Shown piece after piece: positions 25,014-33,899 of a stretch of 64,000 nt of DNA. A model generated the notes under the pieces. The model saw only the letters and a program-made list of their open reading frames with translations. It had not been told where the DNA came from and ran no database searches. The DNA comes from Sporosarcina luteola. GTDB taxonomy: Bacteria > Bacillota > Bacilli > Bacillales_A > Planococcaceae. A program made the translations under genes and the position numbers. How positions within the stretch are numbered: position 1 is the first letter of the stretch; every line of letters starts with the position of its first letter. The stretch spans positions 18,498 through 82,497 of the forward strand of contig NZ_JAMBOI010000012.1 in NCBI RefSeq assembly GCF_023715535.1, read 5' to 3'.

Positions 25014-26165
25014 TTATTCTATTTTGAAATAGTCAAAATCCACTTCTTTAATTACAAAAGAAATTTTTTTATTCACACCAACATTATAAGTTATCATTAA
25101 ATTCGCAAGCTCTTTACCATCGATTAAAATTATTCTCTTCGTCTCAAGTCTGTCTGCATAAGCTTTAGCTTTATCAGTAAAATGTGATGTCGTTATAAAA
25201 ACGCCTTTTCTTGCACCTTTCGCGTCTAGCGCACCTGAAAAACTTTGAACAGCTTCTCTTCCAACAGAATTTCCAATCCCGTACCTTTTAGCTTGTATAT
25301 AAATGTTCTCTAATCCTAGCTTGTCCTCTTTGATGATTCCGTCTAATCCCTCGTCATTAGATCTTTGTGTTACCTCCCCATCTCCATAACCCATCTGTGT
25401 TAGTAGATCAACAACGATATCCTCAAACTTTTTCCAATCTAGATTAGATAAAGTCTTTAATAAATCTTTTGCTAGCTGCTCATGTAAATCGTCTATATTA
25501 TCTTTAATTACTGTTAGAGGATCTATTAACTTTTCCATTTCATCAACTTCATTCGCAATTTCTACGACACTATCATCTAATAGTGCCAATCCGTCTGAAG
25601 TTATTTGATACGTAAATTTGCTTATCTCGCTGATATAGCCTTCCTTTTTCAAACTATACCTTACACCTCGTATTCTAGATAAAAAAATTGCATCTGTATT
25701 ACTTTCATACTTCATAATTTGTTGGCGTTCTGACAGCTTATATATTGTTACAATCTTTTGAGTAAGTTCGTTTGCTGTATAAGCACCGCCATCTTTTAAC
25801 ACATTGAGGTATGGAATTAAAAGGTCTTTAACTGTTGGAATAGTTGCAGCAATTTCTTGATTATATTCATGGCTCACAATTTGCGATTCATTTTTAGCTA
25901 TAACTCTTTCGGACTCTCCATCGTTTTCGGGAATCCCATTTTTCCCAACCCATTTTTTAATTTCAGACATCGTTAAGCCGGACTTATTCATATCTCTCAA
26001 GAACTTCAGAATTCTAACCGATTCGTCATTATACATAACTTTGTTATTATGTAGTACAGTGGGAATATACTCCTCAAATTCCTTTACCCATCTTCTTCCG
26101 CCACCTTCTGACCACCCCAACATCTTAGACATTTTCGTCTTAGAATGTAGATTATTTTTCGTCAT
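25014..26165 (-). CDS. Mrr-type (type IV) restriction endonuclease with MerR-like N-terminus
   Basis: A 383-residue protein in three parts. Residues about 10-75 (SKMLGWSEGGGRRWVKEF ... LKFLRDMNKSGLTMSEIKKWV) look like a MerR-type HTH. Residues about 105-210 match Mrr_N (ELTQKIVTIYKLSERQQIMKY ... GVRYSLKKEGYIS). The C-terminal Mrr catalytic domain shows WKKFEDIVVDLLTQMGYGDG, the D(x)nQxK core SNDEGLDGIIKED ... IYIQAKRY and a GVFITTSHFT strand. Mrr enzymes cut modified (usually methylated) DNA. GGGAGG precedes the ATG. The extra HTH makes it about 80 residues longer than usual Mrr; no methylase or partner gene is present. Confidence 0.88.
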   Translation of the reverse strand: MTKNNLHSKTKMSKMLGWSEGGGRRWVKEFEEYIPTVLHNNKVMYNDESVRILKFLRDMNKSGLTMSEIKKWVGKNGIPENDGESERVIAKNESQIVSHEYNQEIAATIPTVKDLLIPYLNVLKDGGAYTANELTQKIVTIYKLSERQQIMKYESNTDAIFLSRIRGVRYSLKKEGYISEISKFTYQITSDGLALLDDSVVEIANEVDEMEKLIDPLTVIKDNIDDLHEQLAKDLLKTLSNLDWKKFEDIVVDLLTQMGYGDGEVTQRSNDEGLDGIIKEDKLGLENIYIQAKRYGIGNSVGREAVQSFSGALDAKGARKGVFITTSHFTDKAKAYADRLETKRIILIDGKELANLMITYNVGVNKKISFVIKEVDFDYFKIE

Positions 26166-26391
26166 AATAATCCTCCCATTTTCCTCAATAATCCTATATC
26201 GCTTAAAAATTCAGACTCCCCGGAAAATTCTATATCGTGATCTCTCTCATAAGTTTAACACTTTTCTCCAATTATTGTGATTTAAGTAGATAATTAGATA
26301 TAGTTTATGTATGGGATTAGAAATCTATAGTTACAATCTCATTGCTTACATTTCCTTTCTTCGACCTCGGCACGGCCCTGTGCCAGCTCCA

Positions 26392-26478
26392 TCAATCAAT
26401 CCTCGTTGGCTGTTGTTGCCATTTACGAGGTACATCCCAAACTGGAACATCATAATTCATTGCTTCGTATGTCAACAT
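26392..26478 (-). other. Possible 28-codon ORF behind a strong ribosome site
   Basis: AAAGGGGGGG stands before overlapping starts (ATG 26478, TTG 26475) of a short frame with the motif YDVPVWDVPRKWQQQPTRID and a TGA at 26392. It is either a small protein or the remnant 5' end of a lost gene. No family is recognised. The rest of the 26166-26556 gap shows nothing else. Confidence 0.4.
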
Positions 26479-26556
26479 GTCCCCCCCTTTCTCAGCAAAG
26501 TTTTTACACTCCTCGTAGATGCGTTTGTTGAATAAATCAATAGACACGCGATAAAT

Positions 26557-26608
26557 AAAAAAGTTGGAGTCTTAGACAGATCTAATCTGAACTAATCTCC
26601 AACTTTTT
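26557..26608 (-). terminator. Terminator of the threonine aldolase gene
   Basis: AAAAAGTTGGAG / CTCCAACTTTTT arms with a 27-base loop that contains a weak inner pairing, just after the stop codon. Confidence 0.8.
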
Positions 26609-26625
26609 AATAATGCAGTTCCATA

Positions 26626-27666
26626 TTAACGATTTAACTTCTTAATATCCTCAATCAGTTTTTCAACATGGGCCTTTTTTGTTGCCCAACTCGTACAAAA
26701 TCTCACAACACTTTGCGTATCATCAACTTTTTCCCAAAAAGAAAAAGAATACTTCCTGCCCAATTCACTCAACACATTATTCGGTAAAATGGGAAACTGT
26801 TGATTTGTCTTGGAATCATATCTTAATGAAAATCCTTTTTCAACAAACGCTTCTCGAATCATCATCGCCAAGTCTACCGCATGCTTAGAAATCTCATCGT
26901 ATAAGCCATCTTCAAACAAAGTTTCAAACTGGATTCCTAATAAGCGCCCCTTAGCTAGCATCCCGCCATTTTGTTTTATCATATACCGAAAGTCTTTTTT
27001 AAGGTCATCTTTTGTGATGACAACAGCTTCTCCAAACAAAGCTCCTATTTTCGTTCCGCCGATATAGAACACATCGCAAAGTCTTGCGATATCCCCTAAA
27101 GATAGATCGTTGTCTTTTGAAGCGAGACCATACCCTAATCGAGCTCCGTCCATAAATAATGGCAAACCACATTCTCGGCAAACCTTGCTCAATTCCTCCA
27201 ATTCGGATTTACTGTAAGTCGTCCCATTCTCGGAAGGGTGAGAAATGTAAACCAAACCCGGCTGAACCATATGCTCATGAGTGGCGTCATTCCAGTGAGC
27301 ATTGTATAGTTCTTTTACTTGTTTTGCATTAATTTTTCCATCATCACTCGGCAAAGTAAGTACTTTATGTCCAGTGGATTCAATTGCTCCCGTTTCATGT
27401 CCTGCAATATGACCCGTAATTGCAGAAACTGCTCCTTGATGTGGGCGCAATATGGAAGAGATAATCGTAGTATTTGCTTGTGTTCCTCCAACTAAGAAGT
27501 GTACATCTGCATTCTCTACATCACACGCTTCTCTAATATAACCCCTGGCCCGTTCACAATATTCATCCATGCCATATCCAGGCGTCTGTTCTTCATTGGT
27601 TTCCAGTAGTCGTTTCAGAATTTGTGTATGAGCACCTTCTGCATAATCACTTTCAAAACGTATCAT
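26626..27666 (-). CDS. Low-specificity threonine aldolase-type PLP enzyme
   Basis: A 346-residue fold-type I PLP enzyme of the beta-eliminating lyase family. The N-terminal FESDYAEGAHTQILKRLLETN, the cofactor-ring HETGAIESTGHK (stacking His) and DGARLGYGL (Asp to the pyridine nitrogen), and the Schiff-base Lys in FYIGGTKIGALFGEAVV are all present. It splits L-threonine or allo-threonine to glycine and acetaldehyde. The start motif is that of the subgroup often annotated as LtaE-like. It is monocistronic. Confidence 0.88.
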   Translation of the reverse strand: MIRFESDYAEGAHTQILKRLLETNEEQTPGYGMDEYCERARGYIREACDVENADVHFLVGGTQANTTIISSILRPHQGAVSAITGHIAGHETGAIESTGHKVLTLPSDDGKINAKQVKELYNAHWNDATHEHMVQPGLVYISHPSENGTTYSKSELEELSKVCRECGLPLFMDGARLGYGLASKDNDLSLGDIARLCDVFYIGGTKIGALFGEAVVITKDDLKKDFRYMIKQNGGMLAKGRLLGIQFETLFEDGLYDEISKHAVDLAMMIREAFVEKGFSLRYDSKTNQQFPILPNNVLSELGRKYSFSFWEKVDDTQSVVRFCTSWATKKAHVEKLIEDIKKLNR

Positions 27667-27863
27667 TTATAATCCAACCACCCTTGCAGTAATTTCGTTA
27701 AAACCTATTTTAAAATATATCTTCTTCTGAAAATAAAATTAAGTATATCTATCATCTAATCAAAGCCTGACTCCATCATGCAAATTATTTTAACCAAGAT
27801 AGTCACAGGTATTTGGAACTGTATTATTTTTTCCGATATGTAGAGTATCCTTTTTGACCCCTC

Positions 27864-27893
27864 CCCTCTATATAGAGGGTGAAGGGGGATATG
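27864..27893 (+). promoter_or_regulatory. Perfect palindrome before the truncated HTH copy
   Basis: CCCTCTATATAGAGGG followed by GAAGGGGG, the same arrangement as before the intact HTH gene at 15.3 kb; about 30 further bases upstream (AGTATCCTTTTTGA) are also conserved. Confidence 0.5.
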
Positions 27894-27896
27894 TAA

Positions 27897-28181
27897 ATGA
27901 CACACTACTTGAAAGAATACTCACGATTTAACACGATCGAAGAAATGGACGCTGGAGCTGAACAGCATACTATGAGCAACTGGGATGAGATGACAAAATC
28001 TGATCGTCTATTTCTCGACGTCATCCGTCGATATTCAGTGAAATATGGGACTGCCCATTTGAAACACGGAACAATCGAAGAAGCGATCGGGAAATCCAAT
28101 GTGACAGTACTACGTGCAATCCGCAAACTCGTCAACTTAGGCATCATCGAGAAATTCCATTACATCCGACTGTATACATAA
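27897..28181 (+). pseudogene. Truncated second copy of the HTH protein
   Basis: The first 90 codons are about 85 percent identical to the protein at 15337-16137 (MTHYLKEYSRFNTIEEMDAG; GTIEEAIGKSNVTVLRAIRK), and the leader palindrome is shared. Similarity stops abruptly after FHYIR, four codons before a stop. The C-terminal two thirds are missing and the following DNA is unrelated. It still keeps a full HTH and ribosome site, so it could make a 94-residue DNA-binding fragment. Confidence 0.85.
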
Positions 28182-28350
28182 TGGATCCTTTGTTCTATCT
28201 AATACATTGATTAGTTGTTCAAACATATGATCCATCTCTGTTTTAGCTTTGGTGCATATTTAATCAAGAGATCAAGGAAACTTTCCCCTTCACCATTGTC
28301 AAGAACAGAATTTATTCTTCTTGCCATATAAACATCAATATTACACTGAC
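28180..28350 (-). pseudogene. Decayed reverse-strand coding fragment
   Basis: The reverse strand reads VYMARRINSVLDNGEGESFL then LIKYAPKLK in one frame. A one-base shift later it continues TEMDHMFEQLINVLDRTKD. The amino-acid composition looks protein-like and abuts the break in the HTH copy. The family is not recognised. Confidence 0.4.
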
Positions 28351-28419
28351 CTTTAGTCTTACTATAGTAAGTCTCTCCACATCTTCTCTAAAGTTTCTAA
28401 CCAATGACAGATATAAAAA

Positions 28420-28466
28420 GGTACCGGTTTCCAGTACAATTCGAAATTGTATTGGAAACCGGTACC
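28420..28466. repeat. 47-bp near-perfect inverted repeat
   Basis: Two 22-base arms (GGTACCGGTTTCCA..TACAATT and its complement) around a 3-base centre with one G/T mismatch. There is no long T run, so a simple terminator is only one reading; it stands in a gene-free gap between decayed genes. Confidence 0.85.
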
Positions 28467-28609
28467 TTGAATTAATTGTTTATCATATTTTGGAAATAAA
28501 GCATATGCCTGAAAATAGAAAGCTCATACACAAACTAGAAATACCAATACTTCCTATTATATTAGCTATTGCAAGTTAATACCCACGGAATTTTCTATCA
28601 TTAATCTGT

Positions 28610-28789
28610 TTAAACAAATTGATACTTACTAATTTTTTTTTTATTTCCTTGGTTCTTTTGTTGATATTCATTATATTTTTTTGTGAATTCGGGAGTTATC
28701 TCAGGTTCACTAGGCATACTCTCAGCAACACATTTTATGAATTGCTCATCTTTGAGGTTATTAATCATATTACCAAATATGCTTACCAT
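28610..28789 (-). CDS. 59-residue hypothetical protein downstream of the zeta-like kinase
   Basis: Starts at ATG 28789 with GGGGGAG five bases upstream and reads MVSIFGNMINNLKDEQFIK, then a short acidic/proline segment (SMPSEPEITPEF) and a strongly basic end (NKKKISKYQFV). It spans a run of ten A that keeps the frame. It follows the zeta-like kinase by 95 bases on the same strand, so it may be a partner or antitoxin, although canonical epsilon genes precede zeta. No family is recognised. Confidence 0.65.
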   Translation of the reverse strand: MVSIFGNMINNLKDEQFIKCVAESMPSEPEITPEFTKKYNEYQQKNQGNKKKISKYQFV

Positions 28790-28884
28790 ATAATCTCCCC
28801 CTATGTTTTAAACCTTCTATCCATTATATACCCCTAATGTGAAAAAAAATACATGTTTTTCAAAATTAAATCACTTAACTCATT

Positions 28885-29619
28885 TTATGATTCAACTTTT
28901 TCCATAAATAATCTGTATTCTTCAAAATTATAAGCTTTTAACTTGTTTATTTCCTTTAATGCAAAAGGATCGATATCGATATTAGAAGAAAAATTCTTAG
29001 AGTTATTAAACATAATTGCTTCATCAAACTGAGGGACTAGTCTATGGAATGTTTTAGCAGACATTATGTTTGTTTTTCTAATAATGTCTTCAGGAACTGC
29101 TCGTCCTGTAGACTTCGCACGAGTAAACGCTCTTCTTAAAGCTACTTCCAAGTCTATATCCACGTATAAAGCACTAATATTAAATTTTGCTGTTTTCAGA
29201 TGTTCAATTATTGTATTGTATTTATCAAAATTCGACATAGTACCATCATAAATAAAAGAGTAATTTCTGGATATACAGTACTCTAATAATGTTTTAGCAA
29301 TAAATCCACTTTCCTCATGGACAATATCGGCTGCATCTAAATTCTCATCTTCAATTGCAGCAACATATTCAGGTAATTCTTCTTTAATATTATCAGAGTC
29401 TATTAAAACATAATCTTCCTCTGTAGATGATAAGAATAATTTTTCCACAAAAAATGATTTTCCTGAACCTGAACCTCCCGCAGTTAATACAGCAGACGAG
29501 GGTATTTTGGAAATACTAGTATCGGTTTTTTTTAATATTATGAGTTTATGTAATTCTTTTCTTTCTTCAACATATTCAGAATTGATTTGATAGATGGCAG
29601 CTGTCGGTATATAATTCAT
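28885..29619 (-). CDS. Zeta-toxin-like P-loop kinase
   Basis: A 244-residue protein with Walker A GGSGSGKS at residues 48-55, followed by the zeta-family strand LIDSDNIKEELPEY. Later come FIYDGTMSNFDKYN and an Arg-rich LRRAFTRAKSTGRAVPEDIIRKT that matches the zeta lid and substrate region. Zeta toxins phosphorylate UDP-N-acetylglucosamine and block wall synthesis; related kinases act in phage defence or metabolism. A ribosome site (AAGGGGG) is 15 bases away, further than usual. No epsilon-like antitoxin precedes it; the 59-residue gene follows. Low GC suggests transfer. Confidence 0.8.
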   Translation of the reverse strand: MNYIPTAAIYQINSEYVEERKELHKLIILKKTDTSISKIPSSAVLTAGGSGSGKSFFVEKLFLSSTEEDYVLIDSDNIKEELPEYVAAIEDENLDAADIVHEESGFIAKTLLEYCISRNYSFIYDGTMSNFDKYNTIIEHLKTAKFNISALYVDIDLEVALRRAFTRAKSTGRAVPEDIIRKTNIMSAKTFHRLVPQFDEAIMFNNSKNFSSNIDIDPFALKEINKLKAYNFEEYRLFMEKVES

Positions 29620-29840
29620 AATTTATATAAATACCCCCTTAGGATAATTTCTGCACAAAATCTAATCTTATAGAAAATAAACTCATAGGTCTAAAATTCA
29701 ATAACAGGGCATTTTGAGTTATTTTTTAGTATTTCTAGCAGAACTTTATTGAATATTATCATTATACAGTACTTGGAGATAATTCCTATGATTTATATTT
29801 GTTATTTCGCGGGATTTATAAACTCATTAGTTCAGCAACA

Positions 29841-30050
29841 ATTGACTACTTGCGATTTGCGGGCATGTTTCCGTTAATGAAGGCCTCTTGAGCGCTATCC
29901 TGATAATCTCTTACAACTGCCTCAGGAGGAGACCTTACTCTATCACATTAATAGGTGAGCCTAACAAAGCCACATTGGAGTTTGAACTGCTAGGCAGATT
30001 CATCAGCTTACGCTGCGAAATGCTAGGTTGTTGTTTGTTTTGCCGTTAGT
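29841..30050 (-). pseudogene. Internal tmRNA fragment (third ssrA copy)
   Basis: About 210 bases align with the middle of ssrA, including the tag-reading region, but both tRNA-like ends are missing and an extra base shifts the tag frame after NNNLAF. It shares with the second copy (33542-33899) the shortened TTACGCT segment and the AATAGGTGAGCC variant, so it derives from that copy rather than from the functional gene. Confidence 0.9.
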
Positions 30051-30053
30051 ATT

Positions 30054-30235
30054 TCACCAAAATGTCACTAGGATACACCTTCCCCATTGCATAAGGTTAT
30101 TCATGTTACCCATTTCGATTTTCTTCAGTATTGCAATCAATTGATGTAATTCTTGGTCAGTTAACATTGCAAATTGATGGGCTTTACTTTGCAGTTTTAT
30201 TCCTTCTTCGGTAAGTGTTGGTGAATTATTTTCTG
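30054..30235 (-). pseudogene. C-terminal remnant of a MarR-family regulator
   Basis: The reverse strand reads PTLTEEGIKLQSKAHQFAM then LTDQELHQLIAILKKIE before a TGA at 30054. LTEEG..L..KA followed by a helical LTDxELxxLxxILKKI is the end of a MarR winged helix and dimer helix. No start or N-terminal HTH is present, so it is a fragment. It is directly adjacent to the tmRNA fragment. Confidence 0.65.
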
Positions 30236-30478
30236 ACGAAGATGAAACACAACTTGTAGAAAGTGGAAATCTCTTCCACTATACAACGAATATATTGTTT
30301 TAGATTTACAATAACAAGCATTAGTACAACCTTAATTGAGTTAGATCTTATTGATGAGTTCAGGTTATCTGTTTATCCAGTTGTATTAGAAAAAGGATAT
30401 TGAACAGGAGTTCTACTCTTGTCCAATATCCTTTTGTCTACACTCTGACAATGCATACTTGTAATGTTCGCATGTTAA

Positions 30479-33064
30479 TTATAATTTGGGCTTGCGATTT
30501 GAATTTAAAAGATTTTGAGTAAATACTCCAGTTTCGCCCCAGTCATCTCTAATATCGTCTTTAAAGTTATTATAAACTTCCAGAATAAATTCTTGATCCT
30601 TGGTTTTAACCTCGGCGTTTTTTAGAATTTCATCAATAACATCAACAGTTGTGAAGTGATTGATATTTTTCTTTGAAATAGAGTATTTAATGGTAGATCC
30701 CATAGATGTGTTGGTAATATCGTAAAGAAATCTAAATATATTTTCTTCGTTAATTATCCTTTTGAAGTATTGCTTTAATACAGGCTCATCCTCTTTATAT
30801 AAACTGTATAATCCCCAAATATTCTTAGGGGAATAAATAGCGTCATTATACAAATTTAATGATTGATTAATTATATTTTCACCCATACTTTTATATACTT
30901 CTAATAGTTTGTCTTCTCTACCAGCAATACATTTACCTTCTTTATCACTTTCAAACCAGTAAAGGATACTATTTATGTACTGCAGTTTATTATAACTTGT
31001 TCTAATAGTTTCAAGGAAAGTATTATAGTCACCTTCAGTAATTCTTTGGAGTAATTCCCAAATGATTATTTCCAACCTACTTTTAGCGTTTAGAGACATA
31101 AAACTCATAGAATCATTGACATTTTCCAAGTTATTGAACAGTAATATTGTTAAATCATAAAGAGTCTGTTCATTAAAATTCTCTACATATAACTGTAGTC
31201 GTTCCATTAGTTCTTGATGGTAAGAATAATGAACTGATTCCAATAGTTCTTTAAACAAAATAACTTTGCTGTTCAATTCTTCTTGTGAATTAATTTGATC
31301 AACAAATATATCGATTAAATTACCTATCTCTAAATAATCATTAGAACTTTGTGTGAAGTATAAATTAAAGTATTTGGCACTACATATACTTTTACTCTTT
31401 GCTATTTCAGGATAACTGGAATCAGAAACAATGAAGTTACTATCATTTTCGAGATTTTGGCCTGCTGAGTATTTTTTTACATAAGGAAAGATATCCTTCA
31501 ATAAATCGATGTATTCCGAGTTACAGTTATCCTTAAATAATTCATCAAAAAATTCTTTCCCTGTATTATTTAATGTAAGTTTATCAAATGATGTCGCAAA
31601 GATTTCAGTATCAGACATTTTATCATGGGATATGAAAAATTTCCTGTTTTTATAAATGCTCTCATACAGATTTAAATTGTTTAGACGAATATATTCGATA
31701 GAAAGTAGGTCTTTTTTATTTAATCTGTTTAGGTTGTTGAATGGAAGGCTCAAGACAGAATTAATGAATCTCTTAAAGTCTCTAATATCAGAAATGTGAT
31801 TTGAAACAAAATTACTTAATGACTTATAGTGGGTTAGTTCTTTTTCTTTTTCTCCGTATGAAATAAGTATATTATTCATACATCTTGTGACTAAGTCATT
31901 TAATACTGATTTATCTATTTCTGGAACTCGAACCTGCATTTGTATTACTTTCTTTAGATACTGATAGTCAATGTTATGGTTGTCAACTAATATCCTTTGC
32001 ACACGATTATTATCAAAAGAAAGAACATAAATAACTCTTTCAAAGTCAAATACATTTCCTATAAGTTTAAATAAGAGAATTATATTTTGGCTTTCAGCTC
32101 TATCAATATTATCTATAAAAAAAATGACCTTTTTCCCCGATAACCTTAGATAATCATTAATTCTGTTTTTTAAAGAGTCAATAGTATCAGTACTTACAAA
32201 CAGATTTTTGAATAAAGAGGTTTTCTGACTCCCGAAAATGCCAACATAGAACGATTGGGCCATTTGCTTGGTCGTCGATGTACTAATCTTAAGCCCGGAT
32301 TTTTGTATAATATAGTCAAACATACTATAAAAAAGCGCCTCTTGATTGGAATATGACCAAGGATCAAGTTCATCAATAATAATAATATCTTCATTATTAT
32401 CTATTAGTTTATTTTTCACATTATTAATTATTGTTGTTTTCCCACTTCCCCAATTCCCCTCTAAACTTATAACAAAGCCTTTTTCAGGATTAGAATTTTG
32501 AATGGTGTTATAGAGAATATTTATGGTGCTGCCCCTACTTAACAAATCATATTGAACATCATTTTCATCGACTAATATTGGCTTCCCTTGTATTGAAAAA
32601 TCACCATCATAAATTCTTTTTAAGTCAATTATATTCGATTGATATTCAATGGTTTTTTTTGTGAATTTATTTAAATTATATATTCTAGCGGCTAAATATA
32701 TAAATAATAGTACCGTTGCAAATATTATAATACAGATTTTGTATACTTCTAAAATTGAGTAGTAAGCTAAAATTCCGGTGTACGTCGTTAAGGAGAGTAG
32801 AAGTGTTAAGGCTAATGCATCAATAATATTTATTGAGATAATCTTAAGTGCATCAACCAAATGTAATTCAATTGCTAATAGTAACAGAAATAAGCTTAAA
32901 GCAATAAAAATAATTAAAGTAGTTCTAATATCAAACATAAAGAAGTATTTTGAGGGGAGATTCAGTAGGTCTATAATCGTAAAACCAGTAGTTACAAATA
33001 ACGTATATTTAAAGATTTGCACAAGACTATAATACTGCCTAAAGGAATTAATATAGTTTTTCAA
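30479..33064 (-). CDS. Membrane-bound KAP-type P-loop NTPase
   Basis: An 861-residue protein with four hydrophobic segments in the first ~135 residues and a KAP-family NTPase domain after. Walker A is GNWGSGKTT (about 205-213), Walker B VIFFIDNIDRAE (about 310-320), preceded by LDPWSYSNQEALFYSMFDYI; a long helical C-terminal region without known motifs follows. KAP NTPases tether signalling or phage-exclusion machinery (PifA type) to the membrane. The start is a TTG with TAGGAGG six bases before it. Base composition is very AT-rich and the gene lies between two tmRNA copies, so it is probably acquired. A defence role is inference. Confidence 0.85.
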   Translation of the reverse strand: MKNYINSFRQYYSLVQIFKYTLFVTTGFTIIDLLNLPSKYFFMFDIRTTLIIFIALSLFLLLLAIELHLVDALKIISINIIDALALTLLLSLTTYTGILAYYSILEVYKICIIIFATVLLFIYLAARIYNLNKFTKKTIEYQSNIIDLKRIYDGDFSIQGKPILVDENDVQYDLLSRGSTINILYNTIQNSNPEKGFVISLEGNWGSGKTTIINNVKNKLIDNNEDIIIIDELDPWSYSNQEALFYSMFDYIIQKSGLKISTSTTKQMAQSFYVGIFGSQKTSLFKNLFVSTDTIDSLKNRINDYLRLSGKKVIFFIDNIDRAESQNIILLFKLIGNVFDFERVIYVLSFDNNRVQRILVDNHNIDYQYLKKVIQMQVRVPEIDKSVLNDLVTRCMNNILISYGEKEKELTHYKSLSNFVSNHISDIRDFKRFINSVLSLPFNNLNRLNKKDLLSIEYIRLNNLNLYESIYKNRKFFISHDKMSDTEIFATSFDKLTLNNTGKEFFDELFKDNCNSEYIDLLKDIFPYVKKYSAGQNLENDSNFIVSDSSYPEIAKSKSICSAKYFNLYFTQSSNDYLEIGNLIDIFVDQINSQEELNSKVILFKELLESVHYSYHQELMERLQLYVENFNEQTLYDLTILLFNNLENVNDSMSFMSLNAKSRLEIIIWELLQRITEGDYNTFLETIRTSYNKLQYINSILYWFESDKEGKCIAGREDKLLEVYKSMGENIINQSLNLYNDAIYSPKNIWGLYSLYKEDEPVLKQYFKRIINEENIFRFLYDITNTSMGSTIKYSISKKNINHFTTVDVIDEILKNAEVKTKDQEFILEVYNNFKDDIRDDWGETGVFTQNLLNSNRKPKL

Positions 33065-33249
33065 ATTTATCCTCCTAGTATATGAGTTAATAGACCAACA
33101 CCTTTCATAATAAGCATACCTAAAGGTTCATTAGTGTTCAACCGATGTATCATTTGTCACCGGAATATACGAACAACCCATGGAGGCTCGGTGTCAAATT
33201 GTAAACTAATCATTACAATCTAAAAGTAAATAAGTTAAAGCGTTCGCTT

Positions 33250-33450
33250 CCTAGGTAGAGTCTGTTGGGAATTTAAGTGGGTTTGGCGCAAACCATCATT
33301 TACGCAAAGACTTGAATTTCTAAATATGCAGTTGTGGAGCAACCGAAAACATACTTAGCAAATTCCCCACAATTGTTTGATGAGAGTGGAAAGGTTAATG
33401 AAGGAACTACAGAGTTTTTACAGTCCTTCGTAAATTCTTTATTGATTTAA
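33250..33450 (+). pseudogene. 3' remnant of an NADPH-dependent FMN reductase gene
   Basis: Across two frameshifts the plus strand reads SGFGANHHLRKDLNF, LNMQL and VEQPKTYLANSPQLFDESGK then VNEGTTEFLQSFVNSLL, ending at TAA 33450. This is the C-terminal third of YhdA/chromate-reductase-type flavoproteins (PExYIxxxxxLFDExG...FL..F). The 5' part is gone. With the MarR remnant on the other side of the KAP gene it suggests an old regulator-reductase pair split by an insertion. Confidence 0.75.
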
Positions 33451-33477
33451 TTAATAGACACAATAGATAAAAATAAA

Positions 33478-33517
33478 AAGAAGCAGTATCTCTCCAACGG
33501 AGAGTCCGTGCTTCTTT
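33478..33517. terminator. Terminator between reductase remnant and second tmRNA copy
   Basis: GAAGCA...TGCTTC outer arms with inner TCTCTCC/GGAGAG; A run on one side and T run on the other allow both directions. Confidence 0.75.
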
Positions 33518-33541
33518 CTGTGCTGTTTTCCATAAAACTTA

Positions 33542-33899
33542 TGGAGACGGCGGGAGTCAAACCCGAGTCCAAAGGCTCTGCTACTTCAGCCTCTACGCGT
33601 GTAGATTGACTACTTGCGATTCGCGCTGCATTATGCCGTCAATCAAGGCGTCTTGAGCGCTATCCTGATAATCTCTTGCAACGGCCTCAGGAGGCGACCG
33701 TTACCGTATCCCACTAATAGGTGAGCCTAACAATGCCACATGGGCGATGGAACTGCTAGGCAGATTCATCAGCTTACGCTACGAATGCTAGGTTGTTGTT
33801 TGTTTTGCCAGTTATTATTAACTACCGTTGCTGACGGAGTCGAGCCCTCCGACGCGCAGCTCAAGCCCAGACCACCCCTGTCGAATCCGTAACGTCCCC
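33542..33899 (-). ncRNA. Second, divergent full-length tmRNA copy
   Basis: 358 bases align end to end with ssrA at 37173-37533, with the GGGGACG/CGTCTCC acceptor stem intact. Differences hit functional parts: the T-loop reads TTTGACT instead of TTCGACT, the outer T-stem pair is lost, the first pseudoknot loop is changed (GGCTCGA), and the tag reads GKTNNNLAFVA with a single stop. A weak promoter (TTGTTA, 17 bases, TTAATT) is present. It may be a decaying duplicate or a tmRNA with an altered tag; no smpB copy accompanies it. Confidence 0.8.

Noticed and set aside
28619..28837. Plus-strand hydrophobic 72-codon frame
   Set aside because: It is antisense to the better supported 59-codon reverse-strand gene with a clear ribosome site.
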